A stretch of DNA of 11,984 bases from JBMNSK01 sp050945155 (GTDB taxonomy: Bacteria; Actinomycetota; Coriobacteriia; Coriobacteriales; Eggerthellaceae): contig JBMNSK010000041.1 of NCBI GenBank assembly GCA_050945155.1, positions 1 to 11,984 on the forward strand. The letters are read 5' to 3'. A program made the translations under genes and the position numbers. The notes under the pieces are model-generated. The model worked only from the letters and a program-made list of their open reading frames with translations, did no database searches and was not told where the DNA came from. Of the stretch, positions 1-7,015 are shown in pieces (position 1 is the stretch's first letter; each line of letters opens with the position of its first letter).

Positions 1-791
1 ATATGGGCCTTGACCAGGTCATGTTCCATATTGTGCTCAGAATCAATGAGACGGGCATACCCTGCTTGGTCTTGCACGTAGTCGCCTTGGTTTTCGTACG
101 CTTGCGCGTGCTGCTGAGCTTCGTAGCTTCGGTCATCAAAGTCCTCGCTTCTGAATGTGTACTCGCCATAGTCAATGGAACGGTCAATTTCTTCCTCAGG
201 AACATACGGTAGTGGAGGACGAGCCGCGGGCTGTGCTTGATCCGGCTGTTGAGCTGGTTGCTGAACGGGCTCGCGAGCAGGAGACTGCGCCGGAGCTTGC
301 CGCTGCGCTGGAGCTTGAGCCGGATAGGCGCTGCGAGGAGGACGTGCGGCCTGTTGTGCCTGCGGGCTCTGAGTGATGCCGTAGTGTTCCATCTCTTCTT
401 GACGGAGCTGTTCAATGATGGGAGCGGCAACCGCTTCAGCAATGACGTCAAACTTGCCTGGTTTAAGCGAATCGTCTACGACAAAGCGGACAAGAGGACG
501 TCCATCCATGACCATACCCTGTTCAGCTGCTTTGGCATCCAGATAGGTTTCTGTTTCGCCGGCCAAAGTGGGGTAGTAACCAAAGAGACGCTCGTCATCA
601 TCAAGATTTACGAGGATGGTGTAAAGCGTGGGGGCATATTGCTTGCCTGCACCAACCATACGACCGCGACGCATCTGGCGCTCTGCCTTTTTTGCAATTT
701 GAACAGGCGAAATAGGTGCATCAAAAACTTTGTCGGCCGCATCGTCGAATGTGTCTTCCATTTTATTTTCGAATCGCGAGAAAAACCCCAT
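1..791 (-). CDS. fhaA: FhaA-like protein (DUF3662 domain), 5' part, cut by window edge
   Basis: Reading the minus strand from ATG at 791 gives 263 codons with no stop before the window edge, so the C-terminus is missing. The start has a strong AGGAGGG ribosome site 3 bases upstream. Residues 1-120 match the DUF3662/FhaA N-terminal domain as I know it: the opening MGFFSRFENKMEDTF, then PISPVQIAKKAERQM, a GYYPTLAGETETYL stretch and a region rich in Val/Phe/Asp. Residues about 140-195 form a linker rich in Pro, Gln and Ala, followed by an acidic, Tyr-rich stretch (200-240). Family members end in an FHA domain, which binds phosphothreonine; here it would lie beyond position 1. In mycobacteria FhaA is a cytoplasmic partner of Ser/Thr-kinase signalling and cell-wall synthesis, and the gene often heads a cluster with pstP, rodA, pbpA and pknB. 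Those genes would lie outside this window. Identity is confident; the downstream cluster is inference. Confidence 0.88.
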   Translation of the reverse strand, partial: MGFFSRFENKMEDTFDDAADKVFDAPISPVQIAKKAERQMRRGRMVGAGKQYAPTLYTILVNLDDDERLFGYYPTLAGETETYLDAKAAEQGMVMDGRPLVRFVVDDSLKPGKFDVIAEAVAAPIIEQLRQEEMEHYGITQSPQAQQAARPPRSAYPAQAPAQRQAPAQSPAREPVQQPAQQPDQAQPAARPPLPYVPEEEIDRSIDYGEYTFRSEDFDDRSYEAQQHAQAYENQGDYVQDQAGYARLIDSEHNMEHDLVKAH

Positions 792-826
792 CGTCCCTCC
801 TCTACGATGCTGCTTGCTAAACGTTA

Positions 827-861
827 TTATTAGCTACACGCAGGGGCTTTATTCAAGTCAA
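827..861 (-). promoter_or_regulatory. Possible fhaA promoter
   Basis: On the minus strand a TTGAAT hexamer (856-851) lies 18 bases before TAATAA (832-827), about 35 bases upstream of the fhaA start. An overlapping TTGACT (861-856) would give a longer spacing. The match to sigma-70-type consensus is partial, so this is a weak call resting on position and hexamer similarity. Confidence 0.3.
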
Positions 862-1224
862 AACGCGCGGTTGTAACCGTCTTGATAGGTGCAAATCATC
901 TGCCTATTTTCGCGTTTTTAACAGTATAAATCTACTCTGCAAATTCGACACGACAGAATCACCATGCACAGAGTGCTTTTTTGAAAATTCCACCGTATTT
1001 TGCAGCTACACAGCACGGGTTGCCACATTGACGCTTGGTTTTACCAAAATCCAGATTCCATGTATTTTGATTCTATATATTCATGGCGAAAAAGAATCCT
1101 GTCATGATTCTCTATTTGCTTTCCATCAAGCAATCTTTAAATCGATTGCGCAATATGATAATCAGGGTAGAAGCGCATGAGAACGCCATCAAGTCATGCT
1201 TCTCAACAATCAAAAAGCCCCGCG
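862..1224. other. Gene-free AT-rich intergenic stretch
   Basis: I find no convincing reading frame or RNA gene here on either strand. The stretch is AT-rich in its middle. It contains short inverted repeats: CCATG/CATGG arms at 1058-1062 and 1082-1086, AGAATC/GATTCT arms at 1093-1098 and 1106-1111 with 7 bases between, and an imperfect GAAGC..ATGA/TCATGCTTC pair at 1170-1180 and 1194-1202 with a two-base bulge. None is followed by a clear T-run, so they read better as possible protein-binding sites or decayed sequence than as terminators. Confidence 0.5.
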
Positions 1225-1410
1225 CTATAGTTTCTTCTGTTCTTGATTAGGAAGTTCGCAGAACTGTTTAAGCGTCAGTCCTTGCCTATCAATCTCGTCA
1301 TGCATGGCACGATTCTGTGCTGCCTTAGACACACCAGCTTTGATGCACTCACGCTCTATAGCAGGAGAAGATATGATTGACTTGAACGACCTATCAAAGG
1401 CACGAAGCAC
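1225..1410 (-). CDS. Doubtful small hypothetical protein (61 aa)
   Basis: An open frame on the minus strand starts with GTG at 1410 and ends with TAG at 1225; the frame is open upstream to a TAA at 1438-1440. The product is charged and soluble-looking, with no membrane segment or signal peptide, and I do not recognise a family. The middle (about residues 15-45) could be helical. A GAAGG sequence lies 11 bases before the GTG, a long but possible spacing, and it sits inside a perfect inverted repeat (1417-1434). The frame lies in an otherwise empty 700-base region downstream of the stress-protein gene, so it may be a real small gene, a remnant of a longer one or chance. Nothing seen assigns a function. 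Confidence 0.28.
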   Translation of the reverse strand: MLRAFDRSFKSIISSPAIERECIKAGVSKAAQNRAMHDEIDRQGLTLKQFCELPNQEQKKL

Positions 1411-1416
1411 AACAGT

Positions 1417-1434
1417 GGTGACCTTCAGGTCACC
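1417..1434. repeat. Perfect 8+8 bp inverted repeat, operator-like or RNA hairpin
   Basis: GGTGACCT and AGGTCACC arms are separated by two bases. As minus-strand RNA this would be a 7-bp stem closed by a UGAA loop, lying just upstream of the doubtful small frame and containing its only candidate ribosome site. As DNA it has the form of a dimeric-regulator operator. No U-run follows on either strand, so it is not a standard terminator. Confidence 0.6.
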
Positions 1435-1529
1435 CGCTTACTCTCTCTTTTGGGCGCGCTAAAGTACTGAGCTGTCTTTACGGCAGTAATCTGGTGGAAG
1501 AATTTTGCGGCTGAAATAAAGTGGCGCTA

Positions 1530-2003
1530 CTACTGCTTAACTACTAGCACCGGAATATTAGTATTGTGAAGCACGTAAGAACTGACGCTGCCTAAAAACC
1601 CGCGCAAGGTACCAAGCCCACGTGAACCCATAAGGATAAGGTCACAGTCGTTTTCTTCGGCGTAGGCTACAATCTGCTCACCGGGCGATGTCTCTTGCAG
1701 CACCTCTACGGTAATCTCATTTAATAGATGTTCCACAGAGGGGCGAATCTGATTCTGAACTTCTTCAAGCGCGTCATTAGTTACCTGCGCATAGAGCGCT
1801 CGTAAATCCTTTGAAGATATTGTTGCAGCATTGCGATGATCTTGCTTCTCAAGCTTTTTCACGACGCGTTTTTCGGAGTCGAAAAACTCCACGACACTTA
1901 ATTTTGTCCACTGATCGTCGTGTGCGAACCGAGCAGCTTCGTTTAGAGCTGCACGGGCTGAAGCGGAACCATCATAGGGAACAAGAATATGGCGATACAA
2001 CAT
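1530..2003 (-). CDS. Universal stress protein, UspA family
   Basis: The 157-residue product is a single Usp domain of about usual length. The N-terminal beta strand ILVPYDGS (residues 6-13) carries the Asp (Asp11) that contacts adenine in ATP-binding members. The C-terminal LMGSRGLGTLRGFLGSVS (124-141) is the nucleotide-binding loop, followed by the final strand PVLVVKQ. The loop reads G-2x-G-8x-G-S, one residue shorter than the classical G-2x-G-9x-G-S/T, so ATP binding is probable but not certain. Residues about 42-75 form a longer, charged segment between the first strand-helix units. The ATG start has AAAGGAG 7 bases upstream. The gene appears to be transcribed alone. Proteins of this family are cytoplasmic and associated with stress, growth arrest or energy limitation; the specific role here cannot be read from sequence. 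Confidence 0.93.
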   Translation of the reverse strand: MLYRHILVPYDGSASARAALNEAARFAHDDQWTKLSVVEFFDSEKRVVKKLEKQDHRNAATISSKDLRALYAQVTNDALEEVQNQIRPSVEHLLNEITVEVLQETSPGEQIVAYAEENDCDLILMGSRGLGTLRGFLGSVSSYVLHNTNIPVLVVKQ

Positions 2004-2052
2004 AGCAGCTCTCCTTTGAAACGAAAGTTTACTCAGGATTCAACGCAAGCTG

Positions 2053-2058
2053 ATTATA
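2053..2058 (-). promoter_or_regulatory. -10 box (TATAAT) upstream of the stress-protein gene
   Basis: A perfect TATAAT on the minus strand lies about 50 bases before the stress-protein ATG. No good -35 hexamer is visible at 16-18 bases upstream of it, so the promoter may depend on an activator or the match may be chance. Confidence 0.4.
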
Positions 2059-2153
2059 GCGCGTTCCGGTTATGTTTTGGGTGGTTTGCCACTATCTGTT
2101 TGAGAAAATTTCTGCAGGTGAGCACGAATAAAAGGCTAGGGGATAAGTCAAAG

Positions 2154-2180
2154 AAAAAGGCTGCCGAAAAATCGACAGCC
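2154..2180 (-). terminator. Intrinsic terminator of tRNA-Thr
   Basis: On the minus strand GGCTGTCGA pairs with TCGGCAGCC across a T-rich loop (2180-2159, one T-G wobble), followed directly by five Ts (2158-2154). It begins 9 bases after the encoded CCA of the tRNA, as expected for a single-gene tRNA transcript. Confidence 0.88.
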
Positions 2181-2189
2181 TCGAATTTC

Positions 2190-2265
2190 TGGAGCCAACG
2201 AGCGGACTCGAACCGCTGACCTACGCATTACGAGTGCGTTGCTCTACCAACTGAGCCACGTTGGC
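2190..2265 (-). tRNA. tRNA-Thr (anticodon CGU)
   Basis: The minus strand folds into a complete cloverleaf of 76 bases including an encoded CCA. The acceptor arms are GCCAACG and CGTTGGC; the D stem is GCTC/GAGC with AGTTGGTA in the loop; the anticodon stem is ACGCA/TGCGT around loop CTCGTAA, which gives anticodon CGT; the T arm is AGCGG/CCGCT around TTCGAGT. The discriminator base is T. It reads ACG codons. Confidence 0.97.
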
Positions 2266-2296
2266 CTAATCGCTTCGAATAGAAACGCGGACAAGT

Positions 2297-2325
2297 AGTA
2301 TATAGCAGAACTCGTTATGCCGCAA
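2297..2325 (-). promoter_or_regulatory. Promoter of tRNA-Thr
   Basis: On the minus strand TTGCGG (2325-2320) is followed after exactly 17 bases by TATACT (2302-2297). The tRNA begins about 31 bases downstream of the -10 box, leaving a short 5' leader for RNase P removal. Spacing, hexamers and position agree. Confidence 0.6.
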
Positions 2326-2339
2326 ACAACGTCTCTCGC

Positions 2340-2819
2340 TTAGCCGAGATAGGTTGTGAAGACGAATAGCATTGCAAAAACGGAAATGATAATACCAATA
2401 ATGCTTGTTACCCTGCCGCCCTTAGCTTTACCAGAGGCAGGAGCAATTTTGAGTACATCGTTAGCTTTTATCAAACCAATAATGCCTAGGATGAGTCCTA
2501 TAAGGCCTGCAAGGACGATGGAAAGGATGCCTAAAACCAAAGAAGCAGTTTCGTCAGGAATCTTCTGCTGAGTTTGAGGTGCATACTGTGGCTGTGCCGG
2601 TGGAGCATACTGTGGCTGTCCAGGTTGACCCGGTTGCGCTTGCGGATTGTATTGAGGCTGTGCTGGTTGTGCTTGTGGGTTGTACTGAGGTTGCGCTGGC
2701 TGTGCAGGCTGAGCTTGCGCGTTGTACTGGGGCTGCGCCGGTTGCGCCGGTTGCGCCGGTTGTGCCGGCTGAGCAGGCTGCGCTGGCTGGTTCGGTTGAG
2801 GAGTGTTGTTGTCAGGCAT
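2340..2819 (-). CDS. Pro-Ala-Gln-repeat two-helix membrane protein (DUF4190-like)
   Basis: I chose the ATG at 2819 over a GTG three codons upstream because GGTGA, part of the ribosome-site consensus, lies 5 bases before it; this gives 159 residues. Residues 11-30 are six Pro-Ala-Gln units and 31-85 continue as Pro/Gln/Tyr repeats (QPQYNPQAQP type). Residues about 92-118 are a Gly/Leu/Ile-rich membrane helix, with SLVLGILSIVLAGLIGLI resembling DUF4190-type proteins, and about 137-157 form a second helix, joined by a short basic loop. There is no signal peptide, so the repeat tail is probably cytoplasmic with both termini on the same side. Such proteins are common in actinobacteria and mostly uncharacterised. 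The gene lies divergent from the MurT-GatD gene. The function is unknown; the family link is by resemblance of the helical part only. Confidence 0.8.
   Translation of the reverse strand: MPDNNTPQPNQPAQPAQPAQPAQPAQPAQPQYNAQAQPAQPAQPQYNPQAQPAQPQYNPQAQPGQPGQPQYAPPAQPQYAPQTQQKIPDETASLVLGILSIVLAGLIGLILGIIGLIKANDVLKIAPASGKAKGGRVTSIIGIIISVFAMLFVFTTYLG
2574..2789 (-). repeat. Coding tandem repeats (9-base units) for Pro-Ala-Gln
   Basis: The coding region for residues 11-82 is built of repeated Pro/Ala/Gln codons. The most regular part is three identical 9-base copies, GCGCCGGTT on the plus strand, at 2735-2761, flanked by variants with synonymous changes. Copies this alike can gain or lose units by slippage in frame, so tail length may vary between strains. 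Confidence 0.85.
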
Positions 2820-3001
2820 GAGAGTCACCGTCTTTCATACGTATGTTGTTGTTTAGGTTGCGCATCACACAAGCGAGTGTTCTTAATCTTTTCATACAAG
2901 GTGAGCGCAACACGGAATACTTCGAACTACTTTGCAAGTATATGACATACAAAAGCCCGGTTCTTAATAACTTGTTCAATTTTTTAACATTTTCTTGTTA
3001 A

Positions 3002-3035
3002 ATCTGGTTGAAATTTCTATGTAAGCTATACGGTA
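3002..3035 (+). promoter_or_regulatory. Weak candidate promoter region of the MurT-GatD gene
   Basis: The divergent intergenic region (2820-3107) becomes very AT-rich around 2960-3030. TTGTTA followed after 17 bases by TATGTA is the best-spaced pair I see, and a TATACG follows shortly after. Both are poor matches. Downstream an AACTCT/AGAGTT hairpin (3076-3090) lies just before the ribosome site. Confidence 0.2.
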
Positions 3036-3107
3036 TCGTCTTGCGCTTGCTCTGCGCTTTCTTTCCAAAAAGGTAAACTCTAGGAGAGTTCATGAAAGGA
3101 AGTATCT

Positions 3108-5279
3108 ATGGGTTTGCGCTTTGAAGCCGCAAAAGCAATCGGTGCGGTGTCAACGTGGGGCATTCGAAATATTGCACATCGTTCTGCTGCCACATTTCCG
3201 GGAAAATTCGGTATGTACGCTGACCCCCAGCTCATTGCTCATCTGCGTTCACGCCTGCAACAAGGCTCGGTCTTGGTGGTAGGCACGAACGGGAAAACAA
3301 CTTCAACAAATTTGCTCGCTAATGTGTTTGAAACTGCTGGTTTGAGAACTGTTTGCAACCGCACTGGAGCAAATTTATCGTCAGGCACGGCCACGGCACT
3401 TCTACACACCGATGAGGCAGATTGGGGTGTGTTCGAGAGCGACGAACTGTGGCTTGCTCGCACCCTTCCTCAGCTGAAGGCCACATATGTTTTGCTGCTA
3501 AACCTTTTTCCCGACCAACTTGATCGCATGGGGAAAATTGAAAACCTTCAAGACAGCATAGTTGAAGGTCTTAAGAGCTCTCCTGAAACGATTCTTGTAT
3601 ACAACGCAGACGACCCATGGTGTGAAATGATTGCCAAACGTGCAGGCAACAAAAGTATCCCATTTGGAGTTGGCGAAGACATGCGCCTTTCAAGCAGCGA
3701 TACGAAAGCTGCTCAAATCTGCCAACAATGCGGCAATATTCTTACCTACGATTTTCGTCAGTATAGTCAGCTTGGTTCTTATCATTGTGAGTACTGCAAT
3801 TTCAGTCGCTCAAACCTGTTTTGCACTGCAACCGACGTTAAAGTTAGCCAGGAGGGTCTAAGCTTTTCTGTCGATGGATTCGGTAAGCACGAAAAAATTT
3901 CTGCGCCGTTCGGAACGACCTATATGGTTTATAACCTCCTGGGCGTGTATGCGACCGCGACTGCTGCGGGCATCGACCCTGAGATTATTCAGAAAGCTAT
4001 TGATGAGTTTGATCCAAAAAACGGACGCCTAGAGCCTTACGTTATTAAAGGTCGCAAGACTCTTCTGAATCTTGCGAAAAATCCCGCCGGCTTTAACCAA
4101 AACATCGCCATGATTCTTTCGGACAAGAGCCCGAAGGCGGTCGCCATGTTTGTAAATGACGAAGTGGGCGACGGAAAAGATGTTTCGTGGTACTGGGATA
4201 TTGATGCTGCAGCCCTTCAAGAAGAGCCGAATTTGCGCATTTTTGTAGGTGGCGCCCGTGGACTCGAGCTCCAGATGAGACTGAAGTATGCGGGTCTTAA
4301 GTCAGAGCCAGTGAAAAACGGTAAGGAATTTTTCGAGAAGCTTGAAAACGTTCCGACGCAGGTCAATGCCTATATTCTCGCGAATTACACCGCGCTTCCT
4401 CCCGTGAAAGCTGAGCTTGATGCTATGCCTTCAGAACAAAAAGGCATCTGGCAAGATGCAAGTACTGCCTGGGAGACGCCTCGTGTGAAACCGGCATACC
4501 CGAAGCGAAATCAAAAACCGCTCGTTATTGCGCAGATTTATCCGGAGCTGCTCAACCTTTTCGGTGAGAGCGGAAATGTAGAAGTTTTGGCACAACGTGC
4601 ACGGTGGCGCGGTATTCCGGTTGATTTGCGCTCACTGTATTACGGCGACAAGATTGACCTGTCTGGCGCCGACATTGTTGTTTTAGGCGGCGGCTCAGAA
4701 CGGGAAATGAAGCTTGCTTTTAAGGGTCTTTTGGAAGCCCGAAGCGAAATTGAGACTTTTATTGACGCTGGTGGCGTGATGCTTGCGGTTGGAGGCGGCT
4801 ATCAGATGATGGGTCGCACATGGGTTTGTGACTCCGAAGAGCTTGAAGGTCTGGGCATTTTTGCTGCAGATACGCTGCTTCCTCTTGAGGAGAAGACAGC
4901 GGGCAAGCGTGCAGTTGGAGATATCATCATCCAGGCAGAAGAGGCCAAGCGTCCGGTTGTTGGCTTCGAAAACCATATGGCTCGTACTTATCCTGACCCC
5001 GATACCAAGAATTTCGGCCACATTCTTCAGTCGTGTGGCATTGGGAATAATGAAGCCGACCAAGAAGATGGAATCTGGCTCAATAACGCCTTAGGCACGT
5101 ACCTTCACGGTATTTTGCTTGCGAAAAACCCTGAAATCGCAGACAATCTTTTGCAGCGTGCGCAACAGCGCTATACCGAGCGAACGGGAGAAGCACTTCC
5201 TGAGCTCCAAGAACTCGACGATGCACTGGAGACAGCAGCGAACGAGTTTATGTGTAGTCGATATAGAGTGGGAGTTTAG
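3108..5279 (+). CDS. murT-gatD: MurT-GatD fusion: lipid II isoglutaminyl synthase with altered glutaminase site
   Basis: MurT and GatD normally form a two-protein complex that amidates the D-Glu of lipid II, GatD releasing ammonia from glutamine and MurT using ATP. Here both are one 723-residue chain. Residues 1-435 are MurT: Walker loop GTNGKTT (59-65), a Mur-ligase core, a four-Cys zinc ribbon (Cys205, 208, 227, 230) and the C-terminal domain with NPAGFNQ (325-331) and DGKDVSW (355-361), which holds the Asp thought to complete the active site. Residues 436-470 are a linker. Residues 471-723 are GatD: GESGN, VVLGGGSEREM, GFENH and LGTYLHG with the catalytic His (667). The nucleophile motif, CGGYQ in known GatD, reads GGGYQ here, so Cys is replaced by Gly562. 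The start has GAAAGGAAG 5 bases upstream. Whether it works with free ammonia, with another glutaminase or not at all cannot be read from sequence. Confidence 0.93.
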   Translation: MGLRFEAAKAIGAVSTWGIRNIAHRSAATFPGKFGMYADPQLIAHLRSRLQQGSVLVVGTNGKTTSTNLLANVFETAGLRTVCNRTGANLSSGTATALLHTDEADWGVFESDELWLARTLPQLKATYVLLLNLFPDQLDRMGKIENLQDSIVEGLKSSPETILVYNADDPWCEMIAKRAGNKSIPFGVGEDMRLSSSDTKAAQICQQCGNILTYDFRQYSQLGSYHCEYCNFSRSNLFCTATDVKVSQEGLSFSVDGFGKHEKISAPFGTTYMVYNLLGVYATATAAGIDPEIIQKAIDEFDPKNGRLEPYVIKGRKTLLNLAKNPAGFNQNIAMILSDKSPKAVAMFVNDEVGDGKDVSWYWDIDAAALQEEPNLRIFVGGARGLELQMRLKYAGLKSEPVKNGKEFFEKLENVPTQVNAYILANYTALPPVKAELDAMPSEQKGIWQDASTAWETPRVKPAYPKRNQKPLVIAQIYPELLNLFGESGNVEVLAQRARWRGIPVDLRSLYYGDKIDLSGADIVVLGGGSEREMKLAFKGLLEARSEIETFIDAGGVMLAVGGGYQMMGRTWVCDSEELEGLGIFAADTLLPLEEKTAGKRAVGDIIIQAEEAKRPVVGFENHMARTYPDPDTKNFGHILQSCGIGNNEADQEDGIWLNNALGTYLHGILLAKNPEIADNLLQRAQQRYTERTGEALPELQELDDALETAANEFMCSRYRVGV

Positions 5280-5353
5280 AAACGGTAGATTGCGTATGTC
5301 TTTTTTCTAGATACTGACCTGGTATCTTGAGAAAAGAGCAAGTCGCCGAGACA

Positions 5354-7009
5354 ATGTTCCTCATGCGTAATAGACGCGACAGACAACGGGCTGAGCGCAA
5401 CTATAACCAACGTCAACGCCCCGAGAGAAGCGGTTCGACTCCACGTAGCGCTTATGGGAGAGGTGCATTCAGCGCCTCGCGCTATGGTCATCATGATTCA
5501 GAGTCTTACGAAAGCGCTGGGCAGGTAAGAAACAGTCGTGGCACGCGCGGTACATCAGATAGGCGCGGCGCTTCTGACAGTTCAACAAGACGACCTTCAG
5601 GTAGGTTCTCTAACAGCCAAGCAGAGGAGAGAAGCGCACGGCAACGCAGGGCGGCTGCCAATTCTGCAACGCAACTTACCGGCGAGGCACGCTCCTATAG
5701 CAGATCCTCTATGCAACCGGCTATTGAACGTGCGCGTAAGAAGCGTCGTGGCAGGAAAGTTCGCCACATTGTTTTAGCCGCGGTTATCACCGTGCTTGTG
5801 GTAAGTGCCGGTACGGCATTTGCTCTCTACCAATACCTCAACGGAAATTTGCACGCAGGTCTTGATGCGGACTTACAGGGTTCACTGGTTCAGTCGGATT
5901 TGACCAAGGAACCTTTCTATATGTTGCTGCTCGGAACCGACAAGTCCGAGTCTCGTGAAAACTCAGCGCAGTATGCGGGTGACTCGTTCCGGTCGGATAG
6001 CATTATTCTTTTACGCGTTGATCCTGTAAACAAGAAAGCCACCATGGTTTCGCTTCACCGCGATACCCTCGTTGATATGGGAGAACACGGTCAACAGAAA
6101 CTGAATGCGGCATATTCGTATGGTGGCGCTTCCTATATGGTCGATACAGTTTCATCCCTTGCAGGTGTCGGCATTTCTCACTATGCAGAAATTGACTTTG
6201 ACGCCTTCAAAGACGTTGTAGATGCCTTGGGTGGGGTTGAAGTTGATGTTCCTGTCGAAATCAACGACGAGAAAGCTGGCGGCCATTTGGATAAGGGAAA
6301 GCAAACCTTAAATGGCGAACAAGCCCTCATCCTTTGCCGTTCACGTCATACCTATGACGCACAGGGCGATGGCGATGCATATCGCGCAGCTAACCAGCGC
6401 CTCGTTCTTTCGGCAATTGCGAAAAAAATTCTGCAATCCGATCCGGCGACACTTGCCAATGCTGTTAATGTCATTTCTCAATATGTCACTACCGATTTAA
6501 GTGTTAATGACATTCTTGCTTTGGCTCAGTGCATGCAAGGTATTGACCCAGATAACGATATTTATACTGGCATGGAGCCAACCACATCGAAATATATCAA
6601 CAACGTATGGTACGAGATAACTGATGTCGAAGCGTGGCAGAAGATGATGTCTCGCGTGGACGAAGGACTTCCTCCGAACGAAACCGAAATTATCGATGAG
6701 GCTACCGGAACTGTTCTTGCAACGAGTGGATCACAGTCGTCAAAGGTGGTCATCAGGAATGGTAACGGCAAGTCGGGTGTTGCGGCTGCGGTGGAAGCTA
6801 TCCTGAAGGACAAGGGGTATCAGTTCGATACGGGCAATGCCGACAACTTCAAGTACCCAACAACACTCATCATTTACAACGATGACAGCCAAGCCGAAGA
6901 GGCTAATTCGATTCAGCAAACTTTGGGTAAAGGCCAAGTTCAAAAGAACGACGGATCATACGAATTCGACGGTGACTTCTTGGTCATTGTCGGAGCGGAC
7001 TGGTCGTAG
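5354..7009 (+). CDS. LCP (LytR-CpsA-Psr) family protein with LytR_C domain
   Basis: LCP proteins sit in the membrane and transfer polymers such as teichoic acids or polysaccharides from lipid carriers to peptidoglycan. From the ATG at 5354 the product has 551 residues: a long, basic Arg/Ser-rich cytoplasmic tail (1-138), one membrane helix (about 139-162), the LCP domain (about 188-361) and a LytR_C domain (about 464-549). LCP hallmarks are LLLGTDKS (Asp196), FRSDSIILLRVDP (Arg213, Asp215), SLHRDTLV (Arg236, Asp237), CRSRH (Arg329, 331) and YRAANQR (Arg344, Arg349), which bind the pyrophosphate-lipid substrate and metal. The start is uncertain: an in-frame TTG at 5327 overlaps a hairpin and another ATG lies at 5363; none has a good ribosome site. 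The gene follows MurT-GatD by 74 bases and precedes rlmH by 6. The 138-residue tail is long for the family. Confidence 0.93.
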   Translation: MFLMRNRRDRQRAERNYNQRQRPERSGSTPRSAYGRGAFSASRYGHHDSESYESAGQVRNSRGTRGTSDRRGASDSSTRRPSGRFSNSQAEERSARQRRAAANSATQLTGEARSYSRSSMQPAIERARKKRRGRKVRHIVLAAVITVLVVSAGTAFALYQYLNGNLHAGLDADLQGSLVQSDLTKEPFYMLLLGTDKSESRENSAQYAGDSFRSDSIILLRVDPVNKKATMVSLHRDTLVDMGEHGQQKLNAAYSYGGASYMVDTVSSLAGVGISHYAEIDFDAFKDVVDALGGVEVDVPVEINDEKAGGHLDKGKQTLNGEQALILCRSRHTYDAQGDGDAYRAANQRLVLSAIAKKILQSDPATLANAVNVISQYVTTDLSVNDILALAQCMQGIDPDNDIYTGMEPTTSKYINNVWYEITDVEAWQKMMSRVDEGLPPNETEIIDEATGTVLATSGSQSSKVVIRNGNGKSGVAAAVEAILKDKGYQFDTGNADNFKYPTTLIIYNDDSQAEEANSIQQTLGKGQVQKNDGSYEFDGDFLVIVGADWS

Positions 7010-7015
7010 TCTTCC

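Noticed and set aside
237..833. A 198-codon open frame on the plus strand
   Set aside because: It lies opposite fhaA, whose minus-strand translation matches the DUF3662 family throughout. The plus-strand product has no family features.
1170..1202. Hairpin GAAGC..ATGA/TCATGCTTC as a terminator
   Set aside because: The stem has a two-base bulge and no T-run follows on either strand.
2574..2789. CRISPR-like array
   Set aside because: The repeats are 9-base coding units for Pro-Ala-Gln with no spacers, within an intact reading frame.
5309..5329. TTG at 5327 as start of the LCP gene
   Set aside because: No ribosome site precedes it and it sits in an AGATAC/GTATCT hairpin. An ATG 27 bases downstream is preferred, though its ribosome site is also weak.
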